Assembly: GCA_013360745.1 (NCBI GenBank)
Contig: JABWBA010000023.1
Span: 1 to 44,361 of the forward strand
DNA from: Chthonomonadales bacterium
GTDB taxonomy: Bacteria; Armatimonadota; Chthonomonadetes; Chthonomonadales; CAJBBX01
Direction: 5' to 3'
DNA: 44,361 bases
In this document: in pieces, positions 38,208-44,361 of the stretch
How positions within the stretch are numbered: position 1 is the first letter of the stretch
Layout: each line of letters begins with the position of its first letter
Position numbers and translations under genes: made by a program
Notes under the pieces: generated by a model
What the model was told of the DNA's origin: nothing
Database searches by the model: none
The model's input: only the letters and a program-made list of their open reading frames with translations

Positions 38208-38443
38208 GCCCGCGCACCCTAAGCGACTCGCATAAGCGGAAGATGGCAGCCGGACGGCGACGTGCGGCAGCCGAGCGTAAGCGGACGCGGCCAGATCGGA
38301 TCGCGGAGATTGAGACGCGAGTCGATCAGCTCGGTGCGGAGATTGACAGTCTCCGCAATGCCGGGCAGCCGATTCCGTGGGCGCTGCGCGACGAGCTACG
38401 GCAAGCGGGCATCGAGCGGCTGGAACTGCGGTGGTCGGAATGA
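38204..38443 (+). CDS. SPRTL-DSHK basic protein, copy 2 (79 aa)
   Basis: GTG 38204 gives S-P-R-T-L-S-D-S-H-K-R-K-M-A-A-G-R-R-R-A-A-A-E-R-K, near-identical to copy 1 over the first 25 residues, then a diverged coiled-coil tail (I-A-E-I-E-T-R-V-D-Q-L-G). The longer reading from 38180 lies inside the preceding gene. It is followed by the second membrane peptide. Confidence 0.65.
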   Translation: MSPRTLSDSHKRKMAAGRRRAAAERKRTRPDRIAEIETRVDQLGAEIDSLRNAGQPIPWALRDELRQAGIERLELRWSE

Positions 38444-38544
38444 TGGGCCGGTGGATTCAGCGGGAAGCATCCCGACCGCGCGGGCTCATCTGGATCGTGG
38501 CGCTGTACGCGCTGGCCCCGTGGATTGTAGAAAGGATCGCCTAA
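38443..38544 (+). CDS. 33-residue membrane peptide, copy 2
   Basis: M-G-R-W-I-Q-R-E-A-S-R-P-R-G-L-I-W-I-V-A then L-Y-A-L-A-P-W-I-V-E-R-I-A. The second of two adjacent ATGs is chosen because it overlaps the stop (TGATG) and gives exactly the length of copy 1. The pair with the SPRTL protein is duplicated as a unit. Confidence 0.65.
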   Translation: MGRWIQREASRPRGLIWIVALYALAPWIVERIA

Positions 38545-38560
38545 GCACTAAGCCTACGGC
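38542..38560 (+). repeat. intergenic repeat R1, copy 3
   Basis: TAAGCACTAAGCCTACGGC at the stop of the second membrane peptide; identical to the copy at 37890. Confidence 0.75.
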
Positions 38561-38570
38561 AAATAGGGAA

Positions 38571-38602
38571 GAGCCCGCGCACGGGGGACCGGACGCGGGC
38601 TC
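38571..38602 (+). terminator. hairpin built from two opposed CGCGGGCTC motifs
   Basis: GAGCCCGCG (38571-38579) and CGCGGGCTC (38594-38602) form a nine-base stem with a 14-base loop, followed by AAACCCTTCCCGTT. It could terminate the upstream cassette. The two arms are copies of the window-wide motif in opposite orientation. Confidence 0.5.
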
Positions 38603-38671
38603 AAACCCTTCCCGTTAGTCAGCTCCGAAAGGAAGGAGCGGACAACGGGGACGAGCATATCAAAGGAAGCT

Positions 38672-38941
38672 ATGAGACTTGAAGGTGGATATTCGTCGGC
38701 GCGGGCTGATGCGAATGAGCGCAAGCGGTCGGCGCTGGCCGGCGTCCAAGTCTGCGAGGCTGCGGCTAAGGAAGCGGAAGCGCGGTCGATGGACGCGAGA
38801 CTGAGACTGCGAGAGGCTATCGCAGCGGCCCGCGACCAGGGAATCCCCGTCCGTGAGATAGCGAAGGCTGCGGGCATGAGCAGACAGGCTCTTTACAAGA
38901 GGATGGAACGACTCAGAGAGTCAGAGAGGAAGGGACAATGA
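38672..38941 (+). CDS. helical protein with C-terminal HTH (89 aa)
   Basis: Long charged helices (A-A-A-K-E-A-E-A-R-S-M-D-A-R-L-R-L-R-E) then I-P-V-R-E-I-A-K-A-A-G-M-S-R-Q-A-L-Y-K-R-M, a resolvase-type helix-turn-helix. AAAGGAAGC precedes the ATG. A small regulator or nucleoid-type protein. Its TGA overlaps the next ATG. Confidence 0.65.
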   Translation: MRLEGGYSSARADANERKRSALAGVQVCEAAAKEAEARSMDARLRLREAIAAARDQGIPVREIAKAAGMSRQALYKRMERLRESERKGQ

Positions 38942-39162
38942 ACGGCTACACCGAAGAGCAAGCGGAGCGGCTAAAGCATCGGATCGACGGCGAGCTTGCG
39001 AAGATCGAGGACGCTGCAGCGAAGCTCCGAAAGATCGTCCCCGATACCGACCCTGACCGCTACGCAAACGGCGGGATCAACTACCTGCTAGAGCAGTTCC
39101 GCGAGGTCGGGTACGGACTCGCCGCAACCGTAGACCGGAGAACCGATGACCCTAAGCACTAA
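38938..39162 (+). CDS. small helical hypothetical protein (74 aa)
   Basis: M-N-G-Y-T-E-E-Q-A-E-R-L-K-H-R-I-D-G-E, ending D-P-K-H. The last two codons and stop are part of repeat R1. No family recognised. Coupled to genes on both sides. Confidence 0.6.
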   Translation: MNGYTEEQAERLKHRIDGELAKIEDAAAKLRKIVPDTDPDRYANGGINYLLEQFREVGYGLAATVDRRTDDPKH

Positions 39163-39364
39163 GCCTTCGGCCGAGCTATGGGGGTCAGCGGAAGCGGCGC
39201 GGGCTCTTGGAGTCAGTCGGGATACCCTACTCCGCTGGTCGAAAACGGATCGGTTTCCCGAACCGATTGCCCGTTTGACGATGGGCCGCGTGTATCTGGC
39301 TGCGGAGATTCGGGACTGGCATCGCCAGGAGATTCGTCGTCGGCGTCAGGCGCGGGCTTTCTGA
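39146..39364 (+). CDS. AlpA/excisionase-like HTH protein (72 aa)
   Basis: L-W-G-S-A-E-A-A-R-A-L-G-V-S-R-D-T-L-L-R-W-S-K-T-D-R-F-P-E-P is the winged MerR/AlpA-type helix-turn-helix of phage excisionases and small regulators. Together with the HTH protein at 43823 the phage has two such proteins; either could be the recombination directionality factor. Its 3' third overlaps the convergent gene at 39213-39851. Confidence 0.7.
   Translation: MTLSTKPSAELWGSAEAARALGVSRDTLLRWSKTDRFPEPIARLTMGRVYLAAEIRDWHRQEIRRRRQARAF
39153..39171 (+). repeat. intergenic repeat R1, copy 4
   Basis: TAAGCACTAAGCCTTCGGC, one base different from the other copies, here lying inside the overlap of two genes. Confidence 0.65.
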
Positions 39365-39851
39365 CTGAGCGGGAAGCCTCGCGCCTTTCGTCAGCGGCGA
39401 TCTTTGAGAGGATGCCGCGCTCAACCTTCTTCGTGGTCTTGCCCGCCGCTACCGCATCGGCATCCTTCGTGGTGCGAGACTCGCGGATTGCCTTCTCGGT
39501 GCCGGCGATCAGCGTTGTCAGCTTCGTCATCGTGGCAACGTCAGCGTCAAGCTTACCGCCCCGCGCCATGACTTCTTTCCGCTTTGACTTGGCCCAGGTC
39601 AGGATCGTGCGCAGTTCTGCGTTCGCAACGTCAAGCTCGGTTCCCACGGGGATATTCGACTCTGGCTTGCCCCGCTCCTTGTAGAACTTCTCAAGCCATG
39701 CGACTACCGTGGCGCGTTTCACGTCATAGGCGATCCCGCCTAGCTCATCGCAGCCGGCGTTGATGGCGCGGGTTATCTCGGCGGGCATCTTCCCGTCGCA
39801 GCGCATCGCCCACGCTGCCTCCCTGACCTCCTTCGGCCACGCGGGGGGCAT
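39213..39851 (-). CDS. HTH protein, possible small terminase or DNA-binding factor (212 aa)
   Basis: The N-terminus (W-P-K-E-V-R-E-A-A-W-A-M-R-C-D-G-K-M-P-A-E-I-T-R-A-I-N) looks like the helix-turn-helix domain of small terminase subunits, followed by coiled-coil helices (E-L-R-T-I-L-T-W-A-K-S-K-R-K-E-V). The C-terminal 50 residues are low-complexity (P-A-P-D-A-D-D-E-S-P-G-D-A-S-P) and lie antisense to the AlpA-like gene. If it is the small terminase, it is far from terL, which is unusual. Confidence 0.55.
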   Translation of the reverse strand: MPPAWPKEVREAAWAMRCDGKMPAEITRAINAGCDELGGIAYDVKRATVVAWLEKFYKERGKPESNIPVGTELDVANAELRTILTWAKSKRKEVMARGGKLDADVATMTKLTTLIAGTEKAIRESRTTKDADAVAAGKTTKKVERGILSKIAADERREASRSVRKPAPDADDESPGDASPESPQPDTRGPSSNGQSVRETDPFSTSGVGYPD

Positions 39852-39871
39852 CAGCGATACCCTTTGGGCTC

Positions 39872-39945
<74 letters not shown>

Positions 39946-39999
39946 TCGAAGCCCATAGCGGCGTTCTAAGCCTCTGAAATGGATAGGGGTAGGTAGGCA

Positions 40000-41295
40000 C
40001 TAGGAAAAGACTATCTCGTCCGTCTGACGGGCTCCTGCGGCCTTCTCAGCCTTACTCATGGCAGCGTCGTTGAAGCGGAAGGTGCCGGGACGCCGGCCCA
40101 CGTCGACCTTCCCGCCCTGCTTACCGCCGCGACACTTCAGCAGTCGGATCGTGCCTGAGTCGTATTGCTGGCCGTTCTCGTTATCCCAATGCAGAGCCAG
40201 GATGCGGTCGCTCAGGTGTTCGACAAGTCCCGTTTCCCGAATGTCTCGGAGGCTCGGGGGCGGGTCGACGTTGCCGTCCCGTCGTTGCTGATTGAGCTGG
40301 AATACCCCGATGGTGAGCGCGCCGGCTATCTTCGCGGCGCTTGCGAGGGTCCGAATCTCGTCCTCAAAATCTTCGCGGCGGCGATGGGGGATGTTGTTCA
40401 CGGTATCGACGGCAATCACGTCATACTCGTTGAGGATCGCGTGCTGTCTGATCCGCATGGCCGACCATCCTTCCGCGTCGATGGGATCGAAAGGGAGGGG
40501 ATTCTGTTCGATCCATTCGGCGGCGCGGTTTGCCTCGTAGCCATCGAGCCCGTTCTTGAGCAATAGCTTGGCGGCGGGGATGCCGGTATGGGCGGCGACG
40601 TAGCGGCTCACGCGCTCACGCCGGTCCATTTCGGTCATGTAGAGCCCGACCTTGTAGCCCTGCTCCGAGAATCCGGTGAGCATCTGGTCGAGCATGATGC
40701 TCTTGCCGTGGCCCGACCATCCGATGATGCTTACGAAGTGGTGGCGCAGGAACCCGCCGGGGCTGTATTCCTCAAGCGCCTTCCACGGGATGCTGAACCG
40801 CTCGAGGGGAAGCTCGGAGCGAAGATGGTCGGCGAAGTCCTTACTTGCGGATACCCGATCATGGCTCTTCATTTCAAGGCGGACGCTGGATTGGACGCGG
40901 GCCAATGCGCGGGCTAGTTCCTCGTCGTCGCCGGCCTGCGATGCGTTGATGATTTGATGCGCCGCCTCCCATTGGTTGCGACGCTCGGCGATCTGGATGA
41001 TGCGTTCGACTCGGGGCTCGGGGTCGAAGCTGCTGGATTTGAGAGCGAGCCGGTTGATTTCGTCCTGCGAGATACCGTGCTGTTCGACGGCTGCCCCGAC
41101 CGTCATCGAGTCGATGGGCCTCTTCTGCAAGCCCACTTCCATCATCGCCCGGAGGATGCGGCGATGCTTCGGCAGGTAGAAATGCTCGGGCCGCAAGCCG
41201 AGCTTGACGGCGAGCCAGAGGTAGTTCTGAGGACCGCTTAGTGCGGTCCCCAGGACCTCTTCCTCTTCGGCTAGTGCGGTCGGTGCCTCGTTCAC
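40000..41295 (-). CDS. DnaB-type replicative helicase
   Basis: A 431-residue protein beginning with a DnaB N-terminal-like helical domain (E-E-E-V-L-G-T-A-L-S, E-H-F-Y-L-P-K-H-R-R-I). The RecA core has Walker A G-W-S-G-H-G-K-S (192-199) and Walker B Y-D-V-I-A-V-D-T-V-N (291-300), and later V-F-Q-L-N-Q and L-V-E-H-L-S-D-R-I-L. GTG at 41295 overlaps the upstream stop; an extension to 41553 lies in the previous gene. With the winged-helix protein upstream it forms the replication module. Confidence 0.85.
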   Translation of the reverse strand: MNEAPTALAEEEEVLGTALSGPQNYLWLAVKLGLRPEHFYLPKHRRILRAMMEVGLQKRPIDSMTVGAAVEQHGISQDEINRLALKSSSFDPEPRVERIIQIAERRNQWEAAHQIINASQAGDDEELARALARVQSSVRLEMKSHDRVSASKDFADHLRSELPLERFSIPWKALEEYSPGGFLRHHFVSIIGWSGHGKSIMLDQMLTGFSEQGYKVGLYMTEMDRRERVSRYVAAHTGIPAAKLLLKNGLDGYEANRAAEWIEQNPLPFDPIDAEGWSAMRIRQHAILNEYDVIAVDTVNNIPHRRREDFEDEIRTLASAAKIAGALTIGVFQLNQQRRDGNVDPPPSLRDIRETGLVEHLSDRILALHWDNENGQQYDSGTIRLLKCRGGKQGGKVDVGRRPGTFRFNDAAMSKAEKAAGARQTDEIVFS

Positions 41296-41681
41296 GCGGC
41301 TACCTCGATGCCGTCGATCCACTTGCGGACGGTTCGCTTGGGAACCTGATGGACCCGCGCCAGATAGTTCCGCCCGTGCTTGCCGGCCGCATACTCGGCG
41401 ACGACGCGCTCGCATAGGTCGCGGGCTGAAGGCGGGGTCTTGGGCGCCGCCCATCGCCAACACTCGTCCGGCAGCTCGCAAAGGAAGAACCCGCGCGGGG
41501 TGAGCCAGCGGTCCAGGGTGTAGAAGTCGACCAGTCGGTTCGGTCGATCCCAACTCAGCACCACGTCTGCGAAGGGGTCAGACCTCATCGCCTCGGACGT
41601 GATCTGAGGGAACCGCTCGCATAGCCATCGCTTCACGGTCGGGCCATCTGCGGAACGGGCATTGGTCCAATCGGGCTTCAT
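41292..41681 (-). CDS. HTH-containing hypothetical protein (129 aa)
   Basis: The last 30 residues (Y-L-A-R-V-H-Q-V-P-K-R-T-V-R-K-W-I-D-G) resemble a helix-turn-helix. The rest (W-D-R-P-N-R-L-V-D-F-Y-T-L-D-R-W-L) has no recognised family. Sits between the initiator-like and helicase genes with four-base overlaps, so a helicase-loading or replication role is possible. Confidence 0.6.
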   Translation of the reverse strand: MKPDWTNARSADGPTVKRWLCERFPQITSEAMRSDPFADVVLSWDRPNRLVDFYTLDRWLTPRGFFLCELPDECWRWAAPKTPPSARDLCERVVAEYAAGKHGRNYLARVHQVPKRTVRKWIDGIEVAA

Positions 41682-42490
41682 TCGGTGCTCTCCTTTTCCC
41701 AGGGCGTAGCGCCGGGGTCCGGCCCTTCGCCGTTTGCGTATCTGTTGCGGGCCTCAACCCATTCTTCGATGCGGCGCTCCCGCTCTTCGCCGCTCATCCC
41801 GCCCGTGCTTTCCTCCCGCGCGAGCCAGTAGTCGATCTGCTCCCGCTGCGAGCGCCCGGACGGGTAGTTGGCGCCGCGAGTCTTGGGGGCGAGGATCAGG
41901 GACAGGCTGTTGTGCTTGCCGCCCTTCCGACTCGCGTACTCGCCGCGTTTCTGATGCCAGTCGGAGCCGGCGCAGGCGTCGATGCACCGCTTCAACTCGC
42001 CGACCGACCCGTGCTGAAGGGCGTTGCGGATTGTCTTGCGCTGCCCCTCGTCTGCCTTCTTCTGGCGCTTGTTGGGGAAGGCTGAGAGGTAGTGCTGAAA
42101 GACCTCTTCAACCTCTCCCCCGCAGCTATTAGAAGGTTCGTTAGAACCTTCTGTTTCAACTAACGGTTCATGGGTAGGCTGATTTCGGGAGGGGGGGTAG
42201 GCTGAAACCGGGGGGGAGGGGGGCAAAATGAGCCGGTAGCGATTCGACGCCTGCGACCCGTCCTCGCGGCTCCGTTTCTCGGTCAGCATCAGCCCCGCCT
42301 CTTCCAGCTTTCGGAAGTGCCGGCGCAGGGTCGCCTCGTCCTTGAGCCCGGTCTTGATTAGCAAGTGCCGCTTCCCCGGCCAGCACTCGCCGTCATCGTG
42401 CGCGTGGTCGGCGAGGGCGAGCAGGACTAGCTTCGTCGTCCCGCCGACGCTCTGCTCATCGAACGCTCGGGCAATCATCTTGACGCTCAT
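41678..42490 (-). CDS. winged-helix replication initiator-like protein
   Basis: A 270-residue protein. The first 90 residues form a winged helix (K-L-V-L-L-A-L-A-D-H-A-H-D-D-G-E-C-W-P-G-K...E-A-T-L-R-R-H-F-R-K-L-E-E-A-G-L), the common N-terminal domain of phage replisome organisers. A linker and a C-terminal region (F-Q-H-Y-L-S-A-F-P-N-K-R, C-I-D-A-C-A-G-S-D-W-H) follow as in DnaT/DnaD-like proteins. GGAGGTCAAGAG precedes the ATG. It should recognise the origin and bring in the helicase. Confidence 0.75.
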   Translation of the reverse strand: MSVKMIARAFDEQSVGGTTKLVLLALADHAHDDGECWPGKRHLLIKTGLKDEATLRRHFRKLEEAGLMLTEKRSREDGSQASNRYRLILPPSPPVSAYPPSRNQPTHEPLVETEGSNEPSNSCGGEVEEVFQHYLSAFPNKRQKKADEGQRKTIRNALQHGSVGELKRCIDACAGSDWHQKRGEYASRKGGKHNSLSLILAPKTRGANYPSGRSQREQIDYWLAREESTGGMSGEERERRIEEWVEARNRYANGEGPDPGATPWEKESTE

Positions 42491-42666
42491 CTCTTGACCT
42501 CCACTCTAGATTGGCTAACGGCGCTAGTCACTCGACCGAAAAGAACTGAGAAGGAACAATCGGCAGTCGCCCGCCGTTCTGCTCCGCAAGCTTCCGATAG
42601 GCCCATCCCGCAGCGCAACGCGACGGAAGGCGACTAACGCTTACTATCCACGACCGCCACGGGTGC

Positions 42667-42708
42667 CTTCTAAGCCGGAAGTCGTAGGTTCGATTCCTAC
42701 CGGGGGCA
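42667..42708 (+). other. attP: 3' part of a tRNA-Arg (TCT) gene
   Basis: From the anticodon loop CTTCTAA through a full T-arm (GTAGG-TTCGATT-CCTAC) to the acceptor end CGGGGGC and discriminator A. The 5' half is missing: the bases before do not pair with the anticodon stem and there is no D-arm. It lies 48 bases from the integrase stop. Integration at this identity block would restore the host tRNA. No CCA is encoded. Confidence 0.75.
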
Positions 42709-42756
42709 TCGCTTGAACAAAGGGACTTCGCATCCTTGCGAACAGAAAACAAGCTG

Positions 42757-43851
42757 TCATCCTTCCTTCCGTAGAACATTCAGGGAACGTCCGCGAGCGA
42801 TCAGCTCGTCAAGCGGAACAATCTCCTGCCCTCGCATCGACTGAATCAAGTGCTGGTAGGTGGTCACGCTCGTCTGAAGGGAGTGACCTAGCTGCTCGGC
42901 GACCTCAGTCGGGGGTCGGCCGGCTGCGATCATCAAAGAGGCGCAGGTGTGGCGCAGGTCGTAGGGCGTGAATGCCTCTGAGAGCCCGGCCGCGACCCGT
43001 AGACGGGCAAAGATGCGTCGGGAGTAGTTTCCCCAATCAGATTTATTTAGCGGCCCTCCATCGCTCCGCGCGAAGACGAGCCCGCGCGGTCGGCCTAGCC
43101 TGATCCGCAGCTCGGCCAACTCCTGAGCGATGGGACCGGGAACGTGGACGATCCGCTCCCGCTTATCCGCCTTGAGCCCTTGCTTGAGCTGGCCGTAGAC
43201 GTTGCGGCGATGGACCCGGAGGGTGCGCCCGTCAAGGTCGGCCCACATGAGCCCGTGGCTTTCCTGCGGTGGGCGCAGGCCGGTGTAGGCGAGGATGGAT
43301 ATGAGCGCCGCGTCGAGCCGCGTCGTGCAGGCTGCTCGCATCGCCTCAACCTGTTCGACCGTCGCCGGCTCTGCGGGCTCGGCCTTGTAGCGGGGAGCGG
43401 GGATCGCTGAAAGAGGGTTGGCTTGCAGATACTCATGGGCGACGGCGCGGGTCAATATCTGCGAGAGGATCATCCGGGCCTGCTGGACGACGCGGGGCGA
43501 CGTGCCCGCCTGCATGAGCCCGCGCTGCCAACCCTCAACGACACGCGGCCGAATGTCGATCAGCTTCATTCCCCCTAGCTCGGGGAAGATATGAAGCCGC
43601 AGGCGGTCGGAGTAAAGCTGCTCGCTCGATGGGGCGAGGTCGGTCTTGCTGGCGAGCCAGTCGACGGCCTCTTCCCGCAGCGTCGGCACGTCACGGCGAG
43701 ACAGGATCAGCTCGCCTAGTTCCTTGCGGCGGCGAGTCTCAGCGTCGAAGCGGTCGGCGTCGGCCTTGACGCTGAACGTCTTAGACCTGTTTCGGCCCGC
43801 GTCCCGGTAGCGGACGATCCACTTACCCGATGCTGCTCGATGAACCGACAC
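42757..43851 (-). CDS. int: tyrosine integrase
   Basis: A 364-residue site-specific recombinase with an N-terminal arm-type domain (W-I-V-R-Y-R-D-A-G-R-N-R-S-K-T-F), a SAM-like core-binding domain and a catalytic domain with R193 in A-Y-T-G-L-R, Y-D-L-R300-H-T, L-G-H323-S and nucleophile Y332 in V-T-T-Y-Q-H-L. It starts with GTG overlapping the excisionase-like gene by 29 bases. The adjoining tRNA-Arg fragment is the expected attachment site. The phage is therefore temperate. Confidence 0.9.
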   Translation of the reverse strand: MSVHRAASGKWIVRYRDAGRNRSKTFSVKADADRFDAETRRRKELGELILSRRDVPTLREEAVDWLASKTDLAPSSEQLYSDRLRLHIFPELGGMKLIDIRPRVVEGWQRGLMQAGTSPRVVQQARMILSQILTRAVAHEYLQANPLSAIPAPRYKAEPAEPATVEQVEAMRAACTTRLDAALISILAYTGLRPPQESHGLMWADLDGRTLRVHRRNVYGQLKQGLKADKRERIVHVPGPIAQELAELRIRLGRPRGLVFARSDGGPLNKSDWGNYSRRIFARLRVAAGLSEAFTPYDLRHTCASLMIAAGRPPTEVAEQLGHSLQTSVTTYQHLIQSMRGQEIVPLDELIARGRSLNVLRKEG

Positions 43852-44077
43852 TCGCTGCTCTCCGCTCCCTGACTTCGCTTAGAAAGTCGCTCTCTGACTG
43901 ACGGGAATCTACTCGGCGCGACTCTATCCAATCTTCAAGCTCGGTGCAACTAACCCTCCACGCGCCAAGAATCTTGTAGCCGGGAATCCGCCCCTCCCGA
44001 AGAGCCCGCGTCACGGCACCATTGGATAGCGAGAGGCGGTCAGCCACTTCAGCCGGTGTGAGTAGGGGGTCGGTCAC
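43823..44077 (-). CDS. excisionase-like HTH protein (84 aa)
   Basis: L-L-T-P-A-E-V-A-D-R-L-S-L-S-N-G-A-V-T-R-A-L-R-E-G-R-I-P-G-Y-K-I-L-G-A-W-R-V is the excisionase/MerR-type (HTH_17) winged motif. It is directly upstream of and overlapping int, so it may control integration or act as directionality factor. GTG at 44077 overlaps the stop of the frame before it. Confidence 0.75.
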   Translation of the reverse strand: MTDPLLTPAEVADRLSLSNGAVTRALREGRIPGYKILGAWRVSCTELEDWIESRRVDSRQSESDFLSEVRERRAASVGSSSSIG

Positions 44078-44298
44078 TCCGGCTCTCCCTCGGTAGGCGC
44101 GGACGACAGGAACGCCTCAAGCTTGCTCTCCGGCTCCGCTAGGTGCTGGCCGGCGTAGTGCAGGGCGGTGTCGGTGGCCTGGGCGCGGGAGGGTGCGGTG
44201 CCGGAGGCCCAGGTGTGGCCGTCGGCGGTGCAGGACCACTCCCAGGTGTTGCCGTCGCGTTCTGACGATTCGTAGGAGGTGAGAAGCGAGGCCGGTCG
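44074..44298 (-). pseudogene. open frame without a start codon, truncated or frameshifted gene
   Basis: The frame ending at 44074 reads like real protein: Y-E-S-S-E-R-D-G-N-T-W-E-W-S-C-T-A-D-G-H-T-W then A-P-S-R-A-Q-A-T-D-T-A and a Pro/Glu-rich tail. It has no ATG, GTG or TTG between the in-frame TAG at 44299-44301 and the coding region. An ATG at 44308 is in another frame, so one base shift near 44275-44285 would join them. Either the 5' end was replaced, or there is a frameshift or sequencing error. Confidence 0.45.
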
Positions 44299-44329
44299 CT
44301 ACTGACATGAAGCTCTGACCGGCCTCGCT
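44285..44329. terminator. 13-base perfect hairpin near the right end
   Basis: AGCGAGGCCGGTC (44285-44297) and GACCGGCCTCGCT (44317-44329) with a 19-base loop. It lies over the expected 5' end of the broken frame. It may terminate transcription entering from the right; there is no clear U-tract. Confidence 0.55.
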
Positions 44330-44361
44330 ATCCCAACCGATGAGGGCGATCCTTGAGCAAG

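Noticed and set aside
42528-42779. Minus-strand frame of 83 codons containing P-G-R-N-R-T-Y-D-F-R-L-R-R
   Set aside because: This string is the well-known false translation of the antisense strand of a tRNA 3' end; it covers the attP tRNA-Arg fragment and is not a gene.

Overview
The window reads as a nearly complete temperate, short-tailed (podovirus-like) phage genome of about 44 kb with high GC. GTG and TTG starts are common, genes are packed with 1-4 base stop/start overlaps, and several promoters sit directly on start codons. Together these suggest an actinobacterial or similar high-GC host; the host is inferred. No tape-measure, tail-tube or tail-sheath gene is visible. Instead there is a portal, a P22/T7-like adaptor and nozzle pair, very large internal virion proteins and a fibre/spike cluster.

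Layout. 1-6.1 kb (minus strand): recombination and repair genes, namely the start of a pentapeptide-repeat-like protein, a RuvC-like resolvase, two HNH proteins, a Cas4/RecB-type nuclease, an SSB-like protein, an XRE-type regulator with a palindromic operator, and a calcineurin-like phosphoesterase. 6.0-8.6 kb: lysis cassette (XhlA-like protein, small membrane proteins, holin, coiled-coil amidase endolysin) interrupted by an HNH homing-type endonuclease. 8.6-31 kb: virion genes running against the coordinates: portal, spikes and fibres (an alpha/beta hydrolase, a pectate-lyase-fold spike, a lectin/lyase-fold fibre), scaffold, major capsid, adaptor, nozzle, internal proteins, and a two-enzyme peptidoglycan-hydrolase virion protein. 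31-35.1 kb: large terminase, MT-A70 adenine methyltransferase, and two ribbon-helix-helix proteins, the second preceded by four copies of TGTNGCNACA.

35.1-35.8 kb is a gene-poor divergence region with short repeats, a plus-strand promoter and a tRNA-like leader fold. 35.8-39.4 kb (plus strand) is an accessory early region built from duplicated cassettes: two ArdC-like proteins, two copies of a basic 'SPRTL-DSHK' protein followed by a 33-residue membrane peptide, several zinc-finger mini-proteins, and repeated intergenic leaders. I consider this the most novel part of the window.

39.2-44.4 kb: a possible small-terminase or DNA-binding protein, a plus-strand tRNA-Asp, a DnaB-type helicase, a winged-helix replication protein, the 3' end of a tRNA-Arg(TCT) as the likely attP, tyrosine integrase, an excisionase-like HTH protein and a broken ORF. 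Because the att sequence lies inside the window with phage genes on both sides, the sequence looks like the non-integrated phage form rather than a prophage with host flanks.

A GC-rich octamer, CGCGGGYT, is strongly over-represented across most of the window, including between genes.
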